DNA of 64,000 nt from UMGS755 sp045590535 (GCA_045590535.1 JAZNRE010000032.1:18002-82001), one strand, 5' to 3'; positions 25,443 through 35,130 are shown, numbered from the stretch's first letter. Notes: generated by a model not told the origin, from the letters alone. Numbers and translations: made by a program.

Positions 25443-26150
25443 ATGTCAACCGATTTATTACGCCGGTGTGCCCAAGGGGATGCCGACGCCAGAAATCAGT
25501 TATTTGAACAAAATCTGGGACTTGTACATATGGTTGCCAACCGTTTTTTAAATCGTGGCATTGATGCTGAGGACTTGTATCAAATTGCCTCAATGGGCAT
25601 GATTAAGGCTTTAAATGCTTTTAATCCCGATTTTGGCGTTAAGCTTTCGACCTATGCCGTGCCGGTTATGTTAGGAGAGATTAAGCGTTATATGCGAGAT
25701 AACACAACCGTAAAAGTCAGCCGTTCTTATAAAATCATTGCCGCCAAGGCGGCATATATGCAAGACCTACTCACAAAGCAAATCGGGCGTGAGCCAACCA
25801 TTTGTGAACTTGCCGAGAGTCTATCAATGCAACCGGAAGAACTCAGTAATGTCTTAGCTGCCACACAGCCAACTCTTTCTTTAGATGAGCCTCGTGGCGA
25901 TGACGACACCACTTTGCAAGAGCAGGTTTCGTCAAACGAAAGCATTTTAGACAATGTGGACCGGCTCACCCTAAAACAGTTGATTGACAAATTGCCCCCG
26001 CGGGAGCAAACCATTATTCTGTTGCGTTACATAAAAGGTGAAACCCAGGAGCGAATTGGCAAGCGCCTGGGAATTTCCCAGGTGCAGGTGTCAAGGCTTG
26101 AAAAAAACATTATCAAAAAACTGCGCAAAGAATTTTATTTAAATAGCTGA
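25443..26150 (+). CDS. sigF: RNA polymerase sigma-F factor
   Basis: 235 aa forespore-specific sigma factor. Region 2 (LVHMVANRFLNRGIDAEDLYQIASMGMIKAL with the FGVKLSTYAVPVMLGEIKRYMRD promoter-melting segment), region 3 and region 4 (LPPREQTIILLRYIKGETQERIGKRLGISQVQVSRLEK) are complete. Quoted segments are outlined only to show order. It is the last gene of spoIIA, 15 bases after spoIIAB, followed by a terminator. Complete spoIIA supports real sporulation capacity. Confidence 0.95.
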   Translation: MSTDLLRRCAQGDADARNQLFEQNLGLVHMVANRFLNRGIDAEDLYQIASMGMIKALNAFNPDFGVKLSTYAVPVMLGEIKRYMRDNTTVKVSRSYKIIAAKAAYMQDLLTKQIGREPTICELAESLSMQPEELSNVLAATQPTLSLDEPRGDDDTTLQEQVSSNESILDNVDRLTLKQLIDKLPPREQTIILLRYIKGETQERIGKRLGISQVQVSRLEKNIIKKLRKEFYLNS

Positions 26151-26162
26151 TAAATAAAACAA

Positions 26163-26199
26163 AGCCGCCCGGCGAATGCCGGACGGCTCTATTTTTTTG
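26163..26199 (+). terminator. Terminator between sigF and hup
   Basis: An 11-base stem AGCCGCCCGGC (26163-26173) pairs with 26178-26188 with one C/A mismatch and a GAAT loop, then CTATTTTTTT. It also lies just beyond the hup stop in the other direction. Confidence 0.85.
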
Positions 26200-26201
26200 C
26201 A

Positions 26202-26480
26202 TTATTTACCTGAAACAACATCTTTTAAAGCTTTGCCGGCTTTAAAAGCAGGAACAACGCTTGCCGGAATTTTGATAACAGCTTTTGTCTGTGGGTTCTT
26301 ACCGGTACGGGCTGCTCTCTTTCTTGCTTCAAATGTACCAAAACCTACCAACTGAACTTTATCACCCTTTTTCAGGGTTTCACCAACGATGTCAACAAAC
26401 GCACCCAGCACTTTTTCTGCATCTTTCTTTGTGATGTCAGCTTTTTCTGCCAGTGCAGCTACTAATTCTGCTTTATTCAT
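26202..26480 (-). CDS. hup: HU-type DNA-binding protein
   Basis: 92 aa nucleoid protein that bends DNA as a dimer. The signature VGFGTFEARKRAARTGKNP and the arm KTQAVIKIPAS-like stretch are intact, and the N terminus MNKAELVAALAEKADI is typical. AAAGGAGGGG precedes the ATG. It is monocistronic, next to mazG and the SpoVB-like gene, the order seen in the yabM-yabN region of Bacillus relatives. Confidence 0.95.
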   Translation of the reverse strand: MNKAELVAALAEKADITKKDAEKVLGAFVDIVGETLKKGDKVQLVGFGTFEARKRAARTGKNPQTKAVIKIPASVVPAFKAGKALKDVVSGK

Positions 26481-26519
26481 TTTTTCCCCTCCTTTACATA
26501 ATATAAAACACTAAATATC

Positions 26520-26548
26520 ATTATATGACAAAATTCGGCATTTGTGAA
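26520..26548 (-). promoter_or_regulatory. Sigma-A promoter of hup
   Basis: Minus strand: TTCACA (26543-26548), 17-base spacer, consensus TATAAT (26520-26525). Confidence 0.75.
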
Positions 26549-26616
26549 ATGTTTTTTTCTTGTTTACATAATCTTCATTTAATATCACCAAACAGGACTA
26601 CCCTTTTTTGTCTATT

Positions 26617-27405
26617 TTAACGGCCTTTTGCCGCATCCCATAAGGCATCCATCTCGGCAAGGGTCATTTCTTCCAGTTTCTTGCCTGCTTTTTGAGCCTC
26701 TTTTTCAACAAAAGAAAAGCGGTCGATAAACTTGCGGATGGTCTGGCCTAACGATTCTTCCGCCGAGCAGTTAAAGAAACGAGCCACATTAACAGCCGAG
26801 AATAAAACATCGCCCAGTTCTTCGCTGACATGTGCTTTATCCTGCTGCGCTGCCGCCTCGGCAAGCTCTTCTACCTCTTCCCGCAGCTTTTCGATTGCCC
26901 CATCGGCGCAGTCCCAGTCAAAACCGGCTTTGGCCGCCTTTGACTGCACCTTTTGGGCACGAATCAGCGCCGGCAGATAGGAGCAGACGCTTTCCATGCT
27001 TTCGGTATAGCTTTTTTGCCCTCTTTCTTTTTGCTTGTTCTTTTCCCAGGTGTCAAGCACCGCTTCCGGTGTTTCGGCAGTATCGTTTCCAAAAATGTGG
27101 CTGTGCCGCGAAATCATTTTATGGCAAATATGATACAGCACATCATCCAGCGTAAAGGTGCCGGCCTCTTCACCAATTTGGGAATGAAACACCACCTGCA
27201 TCAAAAGGTCGCCCAGCTCATCAGCAAAGGCATCCGGCGTGTCATGGTCCAGGGCTTCCATGGCCTCATAGGCCTCTTCAATCAAATTCATTTTAATGCT
27301 CTGATGGGTCTGCACCCGATCCCACGGGCAACCGTTTTCGCCCCGCAGAGCCTTCAAAATATCAACCAAATCGTTAAAGCTATAGCGTTTTTTCTCTTGT
27401 TCCAT
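26617..27405 (-). CDS. mazG: MazG nucleoside triphosphate pyrophosphohydrolase
   Basis: 262 aa with two MazG folds. The first metal site is in NLIEEAYEAMEAL plus DELGDLLMQVVFH. The second is in LREEVEELAEAA plus EELGDVLFSAVNV. The N-terminal GENGCPWDRVQTHQS is typical. It hydrolyses (d)NTPs, probably to clear aberrant nucleotides. It lacks the N-terminal methylase domain present in Bacillus YabN. It lies 52 bases after the SpoVB-like gene and is probably co-transcribed. Confidence 0.95.
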   Translation of the reverse strand: MEQEKKRYSFNDLVDILKALRGENGCPWDRVQTHQSIKMNLIEEAYEAMEALDHDTPDAFADELGDLLMQVVFHSQIGEEAGTFTLDDVLYHICHKMISRHSHIFGNDTAETPEAVLDTWEKNKQKERGQKSYTESMESVCSYLPALIRAQKVQSKAAKAGFDWDCADGAIEKLREEVEELAEAAAQQDKAHVSEELGDVLFSAVNVARFFNCSAEESLGQTIRKFIDRFSFVEKEAQKAGKKLEEMTLAEMDALWDAAKGR

Positions 27406-27457
27406 AATGCTTTTGCTCCTTTAATTATTCAATCCGTAATCGGCATATATTTCTCTT

Positions 27458-29203
27458 TTAAGAAAGCAGACGGAATTTATCCAAAAGTCCTGCCAGTTTT
27501 TCGCCTTTGGGCATCATCAGCACATCTTCGCGGCGAATCAGCTTAAAGACAAAAACCATAATGCCATAAAGCAGTGCAGCCACCAAAATGGCAACTCCAA
27601 GGGCAATAATCATTTTGAGTCGAATGGCGGAAGCCACCGGTGTAATCGGTGCACTTTGGGGCATGAAGTTAACCGTCAACGACATGGGGGCAATGTTTAA
27701 AAACTTGGCCGTCAGTTGATAAGCAAAGTATCCGCCAACACCCATGATGCCGCTGGCAACAACCGGACGCAAAACAAAGCTTGAAAGGGGCATTTTAGCG
27801 CCCATAACCCGCCGCACGCTGTTTAAGTTTAGCACAGCAATCACCAGATAACACAAATTGGTGCTGATGGGTGCACCGCCAATGTTAATGCCAGGAATGG
27901 CGATTAAAACAAAGTTAGTAACAATTTTAACCACACCACCAATGGCCATATTCCGCACCGGAACCATAACCCTGCCCGCCGCCTGCAGCATGGCCGTTGA
28001 AACAGAAACCAGGCTGACAAAAATGACAGCATAGCCCAAAATGGTCAGCATGGACGCTGCACGGGCATTGTTATAAACCGCTGTTAAAATGGGTTCACTT
28101 AAAACCGATAATCCTACGGCGCAAGGCAATGAAAACAGCATGGTAATGCGCAAGGTTGACTCGGACAGCTTTTTAACTTCAGCAAAATTTCTCGTGGCAA
28201 AAGCCCCAGAAATAAAAGGCACCACACTCATAGAAAGGGACATGATGATGGTGGGGGGCAAATTGAACATGGGAATAGCAAAGCCTGAATAAGCACCGTA
28301 GAGTATTTCAGAAGGCTTAATAGCCATGGCGTGTCCAATGAGAGCCTCAACCGGCGACACACCATAAAACTCGGTTAAGGTGTTATACATGTCCTGTGTC
28401 ACCGAAATGGTTTGCAACCGCTGACGAATCATAACCACATCAATCACATTGGTTAAAGAGGTAACCGCCGCACCGATGGTGATGGGAACGGCCAATTTTG
28501 CAAGCTCGGCAAAAATTGATTTTGTGCTTCGGGACTGGGGATTATAAAGGCTTGCCTCTTTGCTCATGGTCTTTCGGCGGGCAACAAAGGTTACAACCAT
28601 GATGATGCAGGCAAAAAATGTACCTGCTGTTACACCCAAAACCGCACCGGCTGCTGCATTTACTATGCCAGTGGGTAATAAAACATAGGCCAACAAAAGA
28701 CCAATCACCAGCTTACCCAAAGCCTCGGCCACTTCAGACAAAGCCGTGGGAAGCATGTCAGAAAAGCCCTGAAAATAGCCCCTGAATGCCGAAAGCAGCG
28801 ACACAAAAAAGATTGCCGGGGCAATGGCAATAATGCTCAAATAAGAAGAAGGAGAATTCACAATTTGAACCGCAAAAATTTTGGCGCCCAAAAGCAAAAC
28901 CAACATGCCGGCCAAACCGATTAAAAACAACAGCAAAAGAGCCGCACGAAAGATTTTCTTTGTTTCGGTGTAATTGTTTTTGGCAACGCTGGCCGAAACC
29001 ATTTTCGAAACCGCCACAGGCAGTCCTGCCGTTGCAATAACAAACATGCAGGCATATAGGTTATAGGCTGTACTGAAAATGGCCATACCCTCTTCGTGAA
29101 TGATATTGGCAAGGGGAATTTTGAACAACGCCCCAATGACTTTGACCAGTGCATTGGCCACAACCAAAATGACTGCACCCTTTAAATAAGATTGTTTTTT
29201 CAA
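27458..29203 (-). CDS. SpoVB/MurJ-like polysaccharide flippase
   Basis: 581 aa integral membrane protein of the MOP superfamily (SpoVB/YtgP/MurJ group) with about 14 predicted hydrophobic segments. The N-terminal YLKGAVILVVANALVKVIG and the KIPLANII segment are typical. The family flips lipid-linked wall precursors, and SpoVB is needed for spore cortex in Bacillus. Translation starts at TTG 29203 with GGGGAGG 8 bases upstream. The downstream mazG neighbour mirrors yabM-yabN in Bacillus. Whether it serves cortex or vegetative wall synthesis cannot be told. Confidence 0.9.
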   Translation of the reverse strand: MKKQSYLKGAVILVVANALVKVIGALFKIPLANIIHEEGMAIFSTAYNLYACMFVIATAGLPVAVSKMVSASVAKNNYTETKKIFRAALLLLFLIGLAGMLVLLLGAKIFAVQIVNSPSSYLSIIAIAPAIFFVSLLSAFRGYFQGFSDMLPTALSEVAEALGKLVIGLLLAYVLLPTGIVNAAAGAVLGVTAGTFFACIIMVVTFVARRKTMSKEASLYNPQSRSTKSIFAELAKLAVPITIGAAVTSLTNVIDVVMIRQRLQTISVTQDMYNTLTEFYGVSPVEALIGHAMAIKPSEILYGAYSGFAIPMFNLPPTIIMSLSMSVVPFISGAFATRNFAEVKKLSESTLRITMLFSLPCAVGLSVLSEPILTAVYNNARAASMLTILGYAVIFVSLVSVSTAMLQAAGRVMVPVRNMAIGGVVKIVTNFVLIAIPGINIGGAPISTNLCYLVIAVLNLNSVRRVMGAKMPLSSFVLRPVVASGIMGVGGYFAYQLTAKFLNIAPMSLTVNFMPQSAPITPVASAIRLKMIIALGVAILVAALLYGIMVFVFKLIRREDVLMMPKGEKLAGLLDKFRLLS

Positions 29204-29288
29204 TCTTGTAACCTCCCCACTCTTCCAAACTGATTTGGACAGGATTTACTCCGTTAATTCATTGTATTGTTTTAAAGAAACGAATAGA

Positions 29289-30650
29289 CTATTTCCCCAG
29301 ACAAAAACGGGAGAAAATTTCGTCCACAATTTCTTCTGAAACGGTTTGACCGTCAATGGTGCCCAGGGCCTCCATGGCTATGCGCAAGTCCACGGACAAA
29401 AGGTCTGTGGGCATGCCGGCACACAAGGTGGCAAGGGCATTTTTGAGGGCCGAAAGTGCCTCACTGATGGCCTGTTTGTGTCGCAGATTGATAACCGCAG
29501 CGTCTTGCCTTTGGGTAATTTTGCCCAACGAAAACAGCTGGGTCACCGTTTTTTCAAGGTTCTCTATGCCCTCATTATATTTGGCAGACAGCACAACCTG
29601 GGGAAGCTTTGCCACTCTTTCCGGCAACCCGCAGGTGCGCTCTAAGTCTGATTTATTCAAAACAACAATTACATTTTTATGTTGAACCATTTCCAAAATG
29701 GCTTCGTCTTCCGCGTCAAATTGTCTTGAAGCATCCAACACAAAAAGCACAAGGTCGGCCCGTTCCATATATTCTTTTGCCTTCTTTATGCCCATTTCTT
29801 CAATGGCCTCTGCCTCGTTGCGAATGCCGGCTGTGTCAAACAAATTCAGCCGCAATTCACCCAAACGAACGGATTCTTCAATGACATCGCGTGTTGTGCC
29901 GGCCTGCTGGGTTACCAGGGCGCGTTCTGTGCCGGATAAACTGTTTAACAAAGAGGATTTACCCACATTGGGTTTGCCCACAATAACGGTGTTAATGCCC
30001 TCTCGAATCAACCGGCCCTGCTCGGCTTCACCCTGCATGTCCTTTAGCTTGGCAATTAGTTCTTTAAGGGTTGTTTGGGTTTCTGCCGTGGTGGTTTCTT
30101 CAACATCTTCTTCGGGATAGTCTGCCATCACATCAAGGCCCGCTGCCAAATGCAAAATTTCTTGGCGAATGGCTTCAATGGGTGCAGATAGGCGACCTTT
30201 AAGCTGATTCACCGATAAAGTAACCGCCGCATCGGATTCCGCCTGAATTAAGTCAATAACGGCCTCCGCCTGGGATAAATCCATTTTGCCGTTTAAAAAG
30301 GCACGCTTTGTAAATTCACCCCGGGTGGCAAGCACCGCCCCGTTTGATAAAACGGCCGTGAGCACACTTCGGGCTATGTAGCTGCCGCCGTGACAACTTA
30401 TTTCAACCACATCCTCACCGGTGTAAGATCGGGGTGCACGCATAATGCCCACCAGCACTTCATCCAGCACGGTGTCGTTATGCACAATGTGACCATAAAC
30501 TAAGGTGTGACTTGGGCTTTCAGCCAACGCCTTTTTGCTGCGAAAAACACGGTCGCAAACAGAAATGGCTTCGGTTCCGCTAACGCGAATCACCGCAATG
30601 CCACCTTCACCGGGTGCTGTTGCAATGGCTGCAATGGTTGTTTCTTTCAA
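29289..30650 (-). CDS. mnmE: MnmE, tRNA uridine-34 modification GTPase
   Basis: 453 aa; with MnmG it makes 5-(carboxymethyl)aminomethyl-U34 in certain tRNAs. N-terminal folate-binding domain (TIAAIATAPGEGGIAVIRVSG in outline), a central G domain with GKPNVGKSSLLNSL, and the C-terminal FCLGK motif carrying the essential Cys. TTG 30650 is chosen because AGGTGG lies about 8 bases upstream and MKETTIAAIAT fits the family N terminus. A GTG at 30662 is an alternative. mnmG is not in the window. The start overlaps the end of the YkgJ-like gene, showing tight coupling. Confidence 0.93.
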   Translation of the reverse strand: MKETTIAAIATAPGEGGIAVIRVSGTEAISVCDRVFRSKKALAESPSHTLVYGHIVHNDTVLDEVLVGIMRAPRSYTGEDVVEISCHGGSYIARSVLTAVLSNGAVLATRGEFTKRAFLNGKMDLSQAEAVIDLIQAESDAAVTLSVNQLKGRLSAPIEAIRQEILHLAAGLDVMADYPEEDVEETTTAETQTTLKELIAKLKDMQGEAEQGRLIREGINTVIVGKPNVGKSSLLNSLSGTERALVTQQAGTTRDVIEESVRLGELRLNLFDTAGIRNEAEAIEEMGIKKAKEYMERADLVLFVLDASRQFDAEDEAILEMVQHKNVIVVLNKSDLERTCGLPERVAKLPQVVLSAKYNEGIENLEKTVTQLFSLGKITQRQDAAVINLRHKQAISEALSALKNALATLCAGMPTDLLSVDLRIAMEALGTIDGQTVSEEIVDEIFSRFCLGK

Positions 30651-30655
30651 AGTTG

Positions 30656-31165
30656 TCACCACCTGTTTAATTTCTGATAGTCTTCTAAAACATAGGATAA
30701 AGCGTCTAAATACCTCTCTACAGAGGGAATTTTAATAAGTAACCGGAAGGTGCGGCGCACCTCACGGATAAAGGCTTTGTCAATGCAATCGGCCGCTTCG
30801 GGATGGGTCAGAGGACAAATGTTTGCCCGGGGGTCGTGAATGATTTCCAGTGTTGACCCTTTCCGGTAAAAAGGAACGAGAGGAAAAATACGGCAGGAAA
30901 GAGGCCGCTCTTCTCTTTTGCAGGGACCGTGGCAGGTCACCAGGTCAACCGCTTTATCCCCCACCATAAAGTCCGTTGAGAAAACAGAAAAATTATCTTT
31001 CCCGACGAAAAACTTTTTTTCGCCGGGAAAGAGATACATGCCGCTCTCATCATCCCCCTCACAGCACAGCTTGCCGCAAAGGGCACCGCAATCAAAGGGG
31101 ACGGGGGTTCGTGCATCAAATCGTCTATAAATTTCTTTGTATAGCTCACTTATATGCAGCTTCAT
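30656..31165 (-). CDS. YkgJ-like Cys-cluster protein (putative metal-chelating)
   Basis: 169 aa with the Cys pattern of the YkgJ/UPF0153 zinc- or iron-chelating family: DCGALCGKLCC near residue 25-35, CHGPCKREERPLSCRIFPL near 78-96 and NICPL near 115. Function of the family is not established. The ATG overlaps the gatB stop (ATGA), and its own end overlaps the ribosome site of mnmE, so it is a true middle gene of this operon. Confidence 0.8.
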   Translation of the reverse strand: MKLHISELYKEIYRRFDARTPVPFDCGALCGKLCCEGDDESGMYLFPGEKKFFVGKDNFSVFSTDFMVGDKAVDLVTCHGPCKREERPLSCRIFPLVPFYRKGSTLEIIHDPRANICPLTHPEAADCIDKAFIREVRRTFRLLIKIPSVERYLDALSYVLEDYQKLNRW

Positions 31166-32595
31166 GCTTTATCCAATTCTTCTTTCAGCAATTTATTGAT
31201 AATCTGGGGATTGGCCTTGCCTTTTGACACGCGCATAATCTGACCAACTAAATAGCCCATGGCTCTGTCTCGGCCGGCTTTGTAATCGGCTATCGACTGC
31301 GGGTTCTGCTCTAAAACATCTTTTACCATCTGCAAAAGAGCGCCTTCATCAGACACCTGCAAAAGACCTAACCGTTCTACGATTTTTTCAGGCTCTTCGG
31401 GATTTGTAAACATCTCATTTAACACCTTTTTAGCCGCACTGTTGCTGATGGTTCCCTTTTCAATTAAAGCAATTAAGGATTTTAAATGGGCCGGTGAGAA
31501 GGGAATATCCCCTGCTTCTAATTCCCGGTCATTTAACACCTTTGCAATGTCGCCCATCAACCAGTTGCTGACGGCTTTCGGAGCAGCACCCTGGTTCACG
31601 GTTTCATCAAAAAAATCAGCTGTTTTCTTGGATGATGTCAAAAGAAACGCATCATATTCCGGCAGACCATAGTCGTTCATATAACGGCTGCGACGCTCTT
31701 CGGGCAGTTCGGGAATGGTTTTCCGGATTTCTTCAATCCATTCGTCTGAAACCACAATGGGCAGCAGGTCAGGTTCGGGGAAATAGCGATAATCCTGGGC
31801 ATCTTCTTTTGTCCTCATAACAACGCTGATGCCCTTCACATCGTCCCAACGGCGGGTTTCCTGCTCAATAACGCCGCCAGCAGAGAGCACTTCTGCCTGG
31901 CGCTTTTGCTCATATTCCATAGAGCGAACCGCCGCACGGAAGGAGTTGATGTTTTTCATTTCGCAACGGGTACCAAATTCTTTTTGTCCAAAAGGACGCA
32001 AAGAAAGGTTAACATCGCAGCGCAGAGAGCCTTCCTGCATTTTACAGTCAGAAACCTCGGTATATTCCAAAATGGATTTTAAGGTTTCTAAAAAGATTCG
32101 TGCTTCTTCAGGGGAACGCAGGTCAGGTTCTGATACAATCTCAATCAGAGGAACACCGCAACGGTTATAGTCAGCTATGGAGCAATTGGCGTAATCATCG
32201 TGCACCAGCTTGCCGGCATCTTCTTCAATGTGAATACGGGTGATGCCAATGCGGCGGGTCTCGCCGTCAACCAAAATGTCCACATATCCATTCTGGCACA
32301 AAGGCAAATCAAACTGTGAAATCTGATAGGCCTTGGGAAGGTCGGGATAAAAATAATTTTTTCTGTCCTGCTTGCCGTATTTGGTGATGCTGCAATTCAT
32401 GGCAAGGCCTGCCTTGATGGCAAAATCCACCACCCTTTTGTTTAAAACGGGCAAGGTGCCGGGCATGCCAGAGCAAATGGGACAGGTGTGGGTGTTTGGC
32501 TCGCCGCCAAACTCGTTTTTACATCCACAGTATATCTTTGTGTTGGTCTTGAGCTCGGCATGAACCTCAAGACCGATGACAGTTTCGTAATTCAT
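31162..32595 (-). CDS. gatB: Asp-tRNA(Asn)/Glu-tRNA(Gln) amidotransferase subunit B
   Basis: 477 aa; kinase/amidotransferase subunit that activates misacylated Glu-tRNA(Gln) or Asp-tRNA(Asn). N-terminal ETVIGLEVHAEL, the zinc Cys set (CGC...CPIC) and RIHIEEDAGKL are conserved. The YqeY-like tail domain is complete (KGKANPQIINKLLKEEL). AGGAGG precedes the ATG. It follows gatA by 11 bases. Confidence 0.97.
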   Translation of the reverse strand: MNYETVIGLEVHAELKTNTKIYCGCKNEFGGEPNTHTCPICSGMPGTLPVLNKRVVDFAIKAGLAMNCSITKYGKQDRKNYFYPDLPKAYQISQFDLPLCQNGYVDILVDGETRRIGITRIHIEEDAGKLVHDDYANCSIADYNRCGVPLIEIVSEPDLRSPEEARIFLETLKSILEYTEVSDCKMQEGSLRCDVNLSLRPFGQKEFGTRCEMKNINSFRAAVRSMEYEQKRQAEVLSAGGVIEQETRRWDDVKGISVVMRTKEDAQDYRYFPEPDLLPIVVSDEWIEEIRKTIPELPEERRSRYMNDYGLPEYDAFLLTSSKKTADFFDETVNQGAAPKAVSNWLMGDIAKVLNDRELEAGDIPFSPAHLKSLIALIEKGTISNSAAKKVLNEMFTNPEEPEKIVERLGLLQVSDEGALLQMVKDVLEQNPQSIADYKAGRDRAMGYLVGQIMRVSKGKANPQIINKLLKEELDKA

Positions 32596-32606
32596 GATTT
32601 GTCCTC

Positions 32607-34055
32607 CTATAGTGTGGGTCTGACTTTAGAAATAGTTTTTTCTAAAGCGTAAGCCGCATTCAAAATTGCTGCCTCGCCAAAGGGCTTGCCGATAATCTGC
32701 AGGCCGACGGGCAGACCTTTTGCATCATAGCCGCAAGGCAGAACAAGGGCCGGCAGACCGGCAATGTTAACCGATACGGTACAAATATCAGCCATGTACA
32801 TCTGCAGGGGGTCATCGGTTTTTTCGCCAATGCCAAAGGCTGTGGTGGGTGTGGCCGGTGTAACCAGCACATCATATTTTTCAAAAGCCTTGTCAAAGTC
32901 TTGCATAATCATGGTTCTGACCTGCTGTGCTTTTTTATAATAAGCATCGTAATAACCGGAGGACAAGGCATAAGTACCAATCATGATACGGCGCTTCACT
33001 TCTGCGCCAAAGCCTTCGCTGCGGGTTTGTGCATATAAATCAGCCAAATCATCAAATTTCTCGGCACGGTAGCCATATTTAACGCCATCAAACCGCGCCA
33101 GATTAGAACTTGCCTCGGCAGAAGAAATCATGTAATAAGCCGGCAGGGCATATTCGTTTAAGGGCAGATGCATGTCTTCATATTCAGCGTCCAACGCCTT
33201 AAAAGAATCAAGGGCCGCTAAAATGGCCTTTTGCACCGGCTCGCTGATGCCCTCGCCCATATATTCGGCAGGAACACCAATTTTAAGACCTTTAACATCG
33301 CCTGTTAAAGCACTTTCAAAAGAGGCATATTCACGGTTTACGCTGGTGGAATCCATGGGGTCATAACCAGCAATTTGGTCATATACCAGGGCACAATCCT
33401 GAACATCTTTAGCCAAAGGACCAATCTGGTCTAATGAAGAAGCAAAGGCCACCAAACCAAAACGGGATACGGTGCCATAGGTGGGTTTTAAACCCACACA
33501 GCCGCACAAAGAAGCCGGCTGACGAATGGAACCGCCGGTGTCAGAACCCAAGGTGAACGCTGCTTCATCAGCTGCAACACAGGCAGCCGAACCGCCAGAG
33601 GAACCGCCCGGCACTTTTGTAATATCATAAGGATTTTTTGTTTTCTTAAAGTACGAATTTTCAGTAGATGAACCCATTGCAAATTCATCCATATTCAGCT
33701 TGCCGAGGAGCACCGTGTCGGCATCTTTCAGCTTTTGCGCCACTGTGCAGTCATAAGGCGGGCGGAAGTTATGAAGCATTTTGGATGAGCAGGTGGTTAA
33801 AATGTCCTTTGTGCAAAGGTTATCCTTAAGTGCCATGGGAACACCAGCCAAAGCGCCCACACTCTCACCTTTCGCAATTTTTTCATCCACTGCTGCAGCC
33901 TTTGCCATAGCTTCCTCAGGCAAAACGGTTACATAGCTTTCAACCTTGTCCTCCACCTTTTCAATCCGGTCTAAAAAGGCCTTGGTGATTTCCTTTGAAG
34001 ACATTTCTTTATTTTTTATTTTGTCTCTGATTTCATGAGCCGTTAATGTATGCAT
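32607..34055 (-). CDS. gatA: Asp/Glu-tRNA amidotransferase subunit A
   Basis: 482 aa amidase-signature enzyme that supplies ammonia from glutamine. The Ser-cisSer-Lys triad is indicated by ALKDNLCTKD and GGSSGGSAACVAA with GSDTGGSIRQPAS. A TTG two codons upstream is in frame, but ATG 34055 has AAGGAG seven bases before it. It sits between gatC and gatB in the standard gatCAB order. Confidence 0.97.
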   Translation of the reverse strand: MHTLTAHEIRDKIKNKEMSSKEITKAFLDRIEKVEDKVESYVTVLPEEAMAKAAAVDEKIAKGESVGALAGVPMALKDNLCTKDILTTCSSKMLHNFRPPYDCTVAQKLKDADTVLLGKLNMDEFAMGSSTENSYFKKTKNPYDITKVPGGSSGGSAACVAADEAAFTLGSDTGGSIRQPASLCGCVGLKPTYGTVSRFGLVAFASSLDQIGPLAKDVQDCALVYDQIAGYDPMDSTSVNREYASFESALTGDVKGLKIGVPAEYMGEGISEPVQKAILAALDSFKALDAEYEDMHLPLNEYALPAYYMISSAEASSNLARFDGVKYGYRAEKFDDLADLYAQTRSEGFGAEVKRRIMIGTYALSSGYYDAYYKKAQQVRTMIMQDFDKAFEKYDVLVTPATPTTAFGIGEKTDDPLQMYMADICTVSVNIAGLPALVLPCGYDAKGLPVGLQIIGKPFGEAAILNAAYALEKTISKVRPTL

Positions 34056-34073
34056 AATCAAACTCCTTCTGTA

Positions 34074-34361
34074 TTATTCAACAACCTTGGGTACGGTGTA
34101 GCCACCATCTTCTGCGCTGGGTGCATTGGCAAGCATTGCGTCGCGGTCATAAGAGGGCTTCACTACATCCTCACGAAAAGCATTGCTCATGGGAATAGCA
34201 TGGGCTGTGGGCACAACACCATCTGTGTCCAGCTCGTTTAATTTATTTGCAAAACCAATGATGCTTTCCATGTCGGCAGAAAGAGCTTCTGCTTCACTGT
34301 CTGAAAGCTTGAGTCTTGCAAGTTTTGCAACATGTAAAACTTCTTCTTTTGAAATTTTCAT
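34074..34361 (-). CDS. gatC: Asp/Glu-tRNA amidotransferase subunit C
   Basis: 95 aa small subunit that stabilises GatA-GatB. Typical features are VLHVAKLARLKLSDSEAE at the N terminus and the RED-VKPSYDRDAMLANAPS C-terminal belt. TAGGAGA precedes the ATG. It is first in gatCAB, 85 bases downstream of the HAD gene. Confidence 0.95.
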   Translation of the reverse strand: MKISKEEVLHVAKLARLKLSDSEAEALSADMESIIGFANKLNELDTDGVVPTAHAIPMSNAFREDVVKPSYDRDAMLANAPSAEDGGYTVPKVVE

Positions 34362-34446
34362 ATTTTTCGTCTCCTATTCTTCTAAAAGTCATTTGCTTTA
34401 AAATTTATACATAGTCACTTTGACATTATTTTCTTTTTAAACTGTT

Positions 34447-35115
34447 TTATTGATTCTGTTTTTCAATAATGGCAATTAAATCCTTCGGCGTTTCGGCCAA
34501 AAACTGTGCGCCACTTGCAAGGAGCTGCTCTTTTGTGCGAAAACCCCACAAAACGCCAATGGGAACCATGCCGGCGCCGACCCCTGTTTCCATGTCCACC
34601 TCACTGTCGCCCACAAAGGCAATTTCAGAAGGGACAAGACCCATTTCCTCTGCAACGGAAAGGGGCGCACCCTTATGCGGCTTTCTAGGGATGTTCTCTC
34701 GTTCACCATAAACACAGTTAAAATCGTAAGCTGAAAACCACTTTTCTACCAAAGCCTTGGTGGCACCATCGGGTTTGTTGGAAAGGACACCAATTTTTAT
34801 CTGATGATTTTTTAAAAACGCCAAAACTGCATCAATATCCTCATAGGGCTTTGTTTTAACGCTTGAATTAGCTCTATAATCTTCATAATATGCCACCAGA
34901 CACTTGTCAACCTGCTCATCCTTTTCCCGTTCAGACTCGGGCATGCATGTTTTAACATAATTTCTGGCACCATAGCCAATGGCCTGCTTCTGAAATTCCA
35001 AATCCTCACGGGGCGGATAACCAAAGCTGACCAGCATGCGGTTCATGGCATCGGCTAAATCGTCTATGGTGTTTAAAATTGTACCATCTAAATCAAAGAT
35101 AATCCCTTTAATCAA
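34447..35115 (-). CDS. HAD-superfamily phosphatase (phosphoglycolate phosphatase-like)
   Basis: 222 aa. HAD motif I GIIFDLDGTILNT, motif II VLSNKPDG, Lys in KPHKGAP and motif IV FVGDSEVDMETG. The helical cap follows motif I as in Gph/PpaX. Phosphoglycolate or pyrophosphate-type activity is common in this subgroup, but substrate calls from sequence are unreliable. Start is TTG 35115 with GGAGGG upstream; the gene follows the DUF624 gene by 15 bases. Confidence 0.88.
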   Translation of the reverse strand: MIKGIIFDLDGTILNTIDDLADAMNRMLVSFGYPPREDLEFQKQAIGYGARNYVKTCMPESEREKDEQVDKCLVAYYEDYRANSSVKTKPYEDIDAVLAFLKNHQIKIGVLSNKPDGATKALVEKWFSAYDFNCVYGERENIPRKPHKGAPLSVAEEMGLVPSEIAFVGDSEVDMETGVGAGMVPIGVLWGFRTKEQLLASGAQFLAETPKDLIAIIEKQNQ

Positions 35116-35130
35116 TGAAAACCCTCCGAC

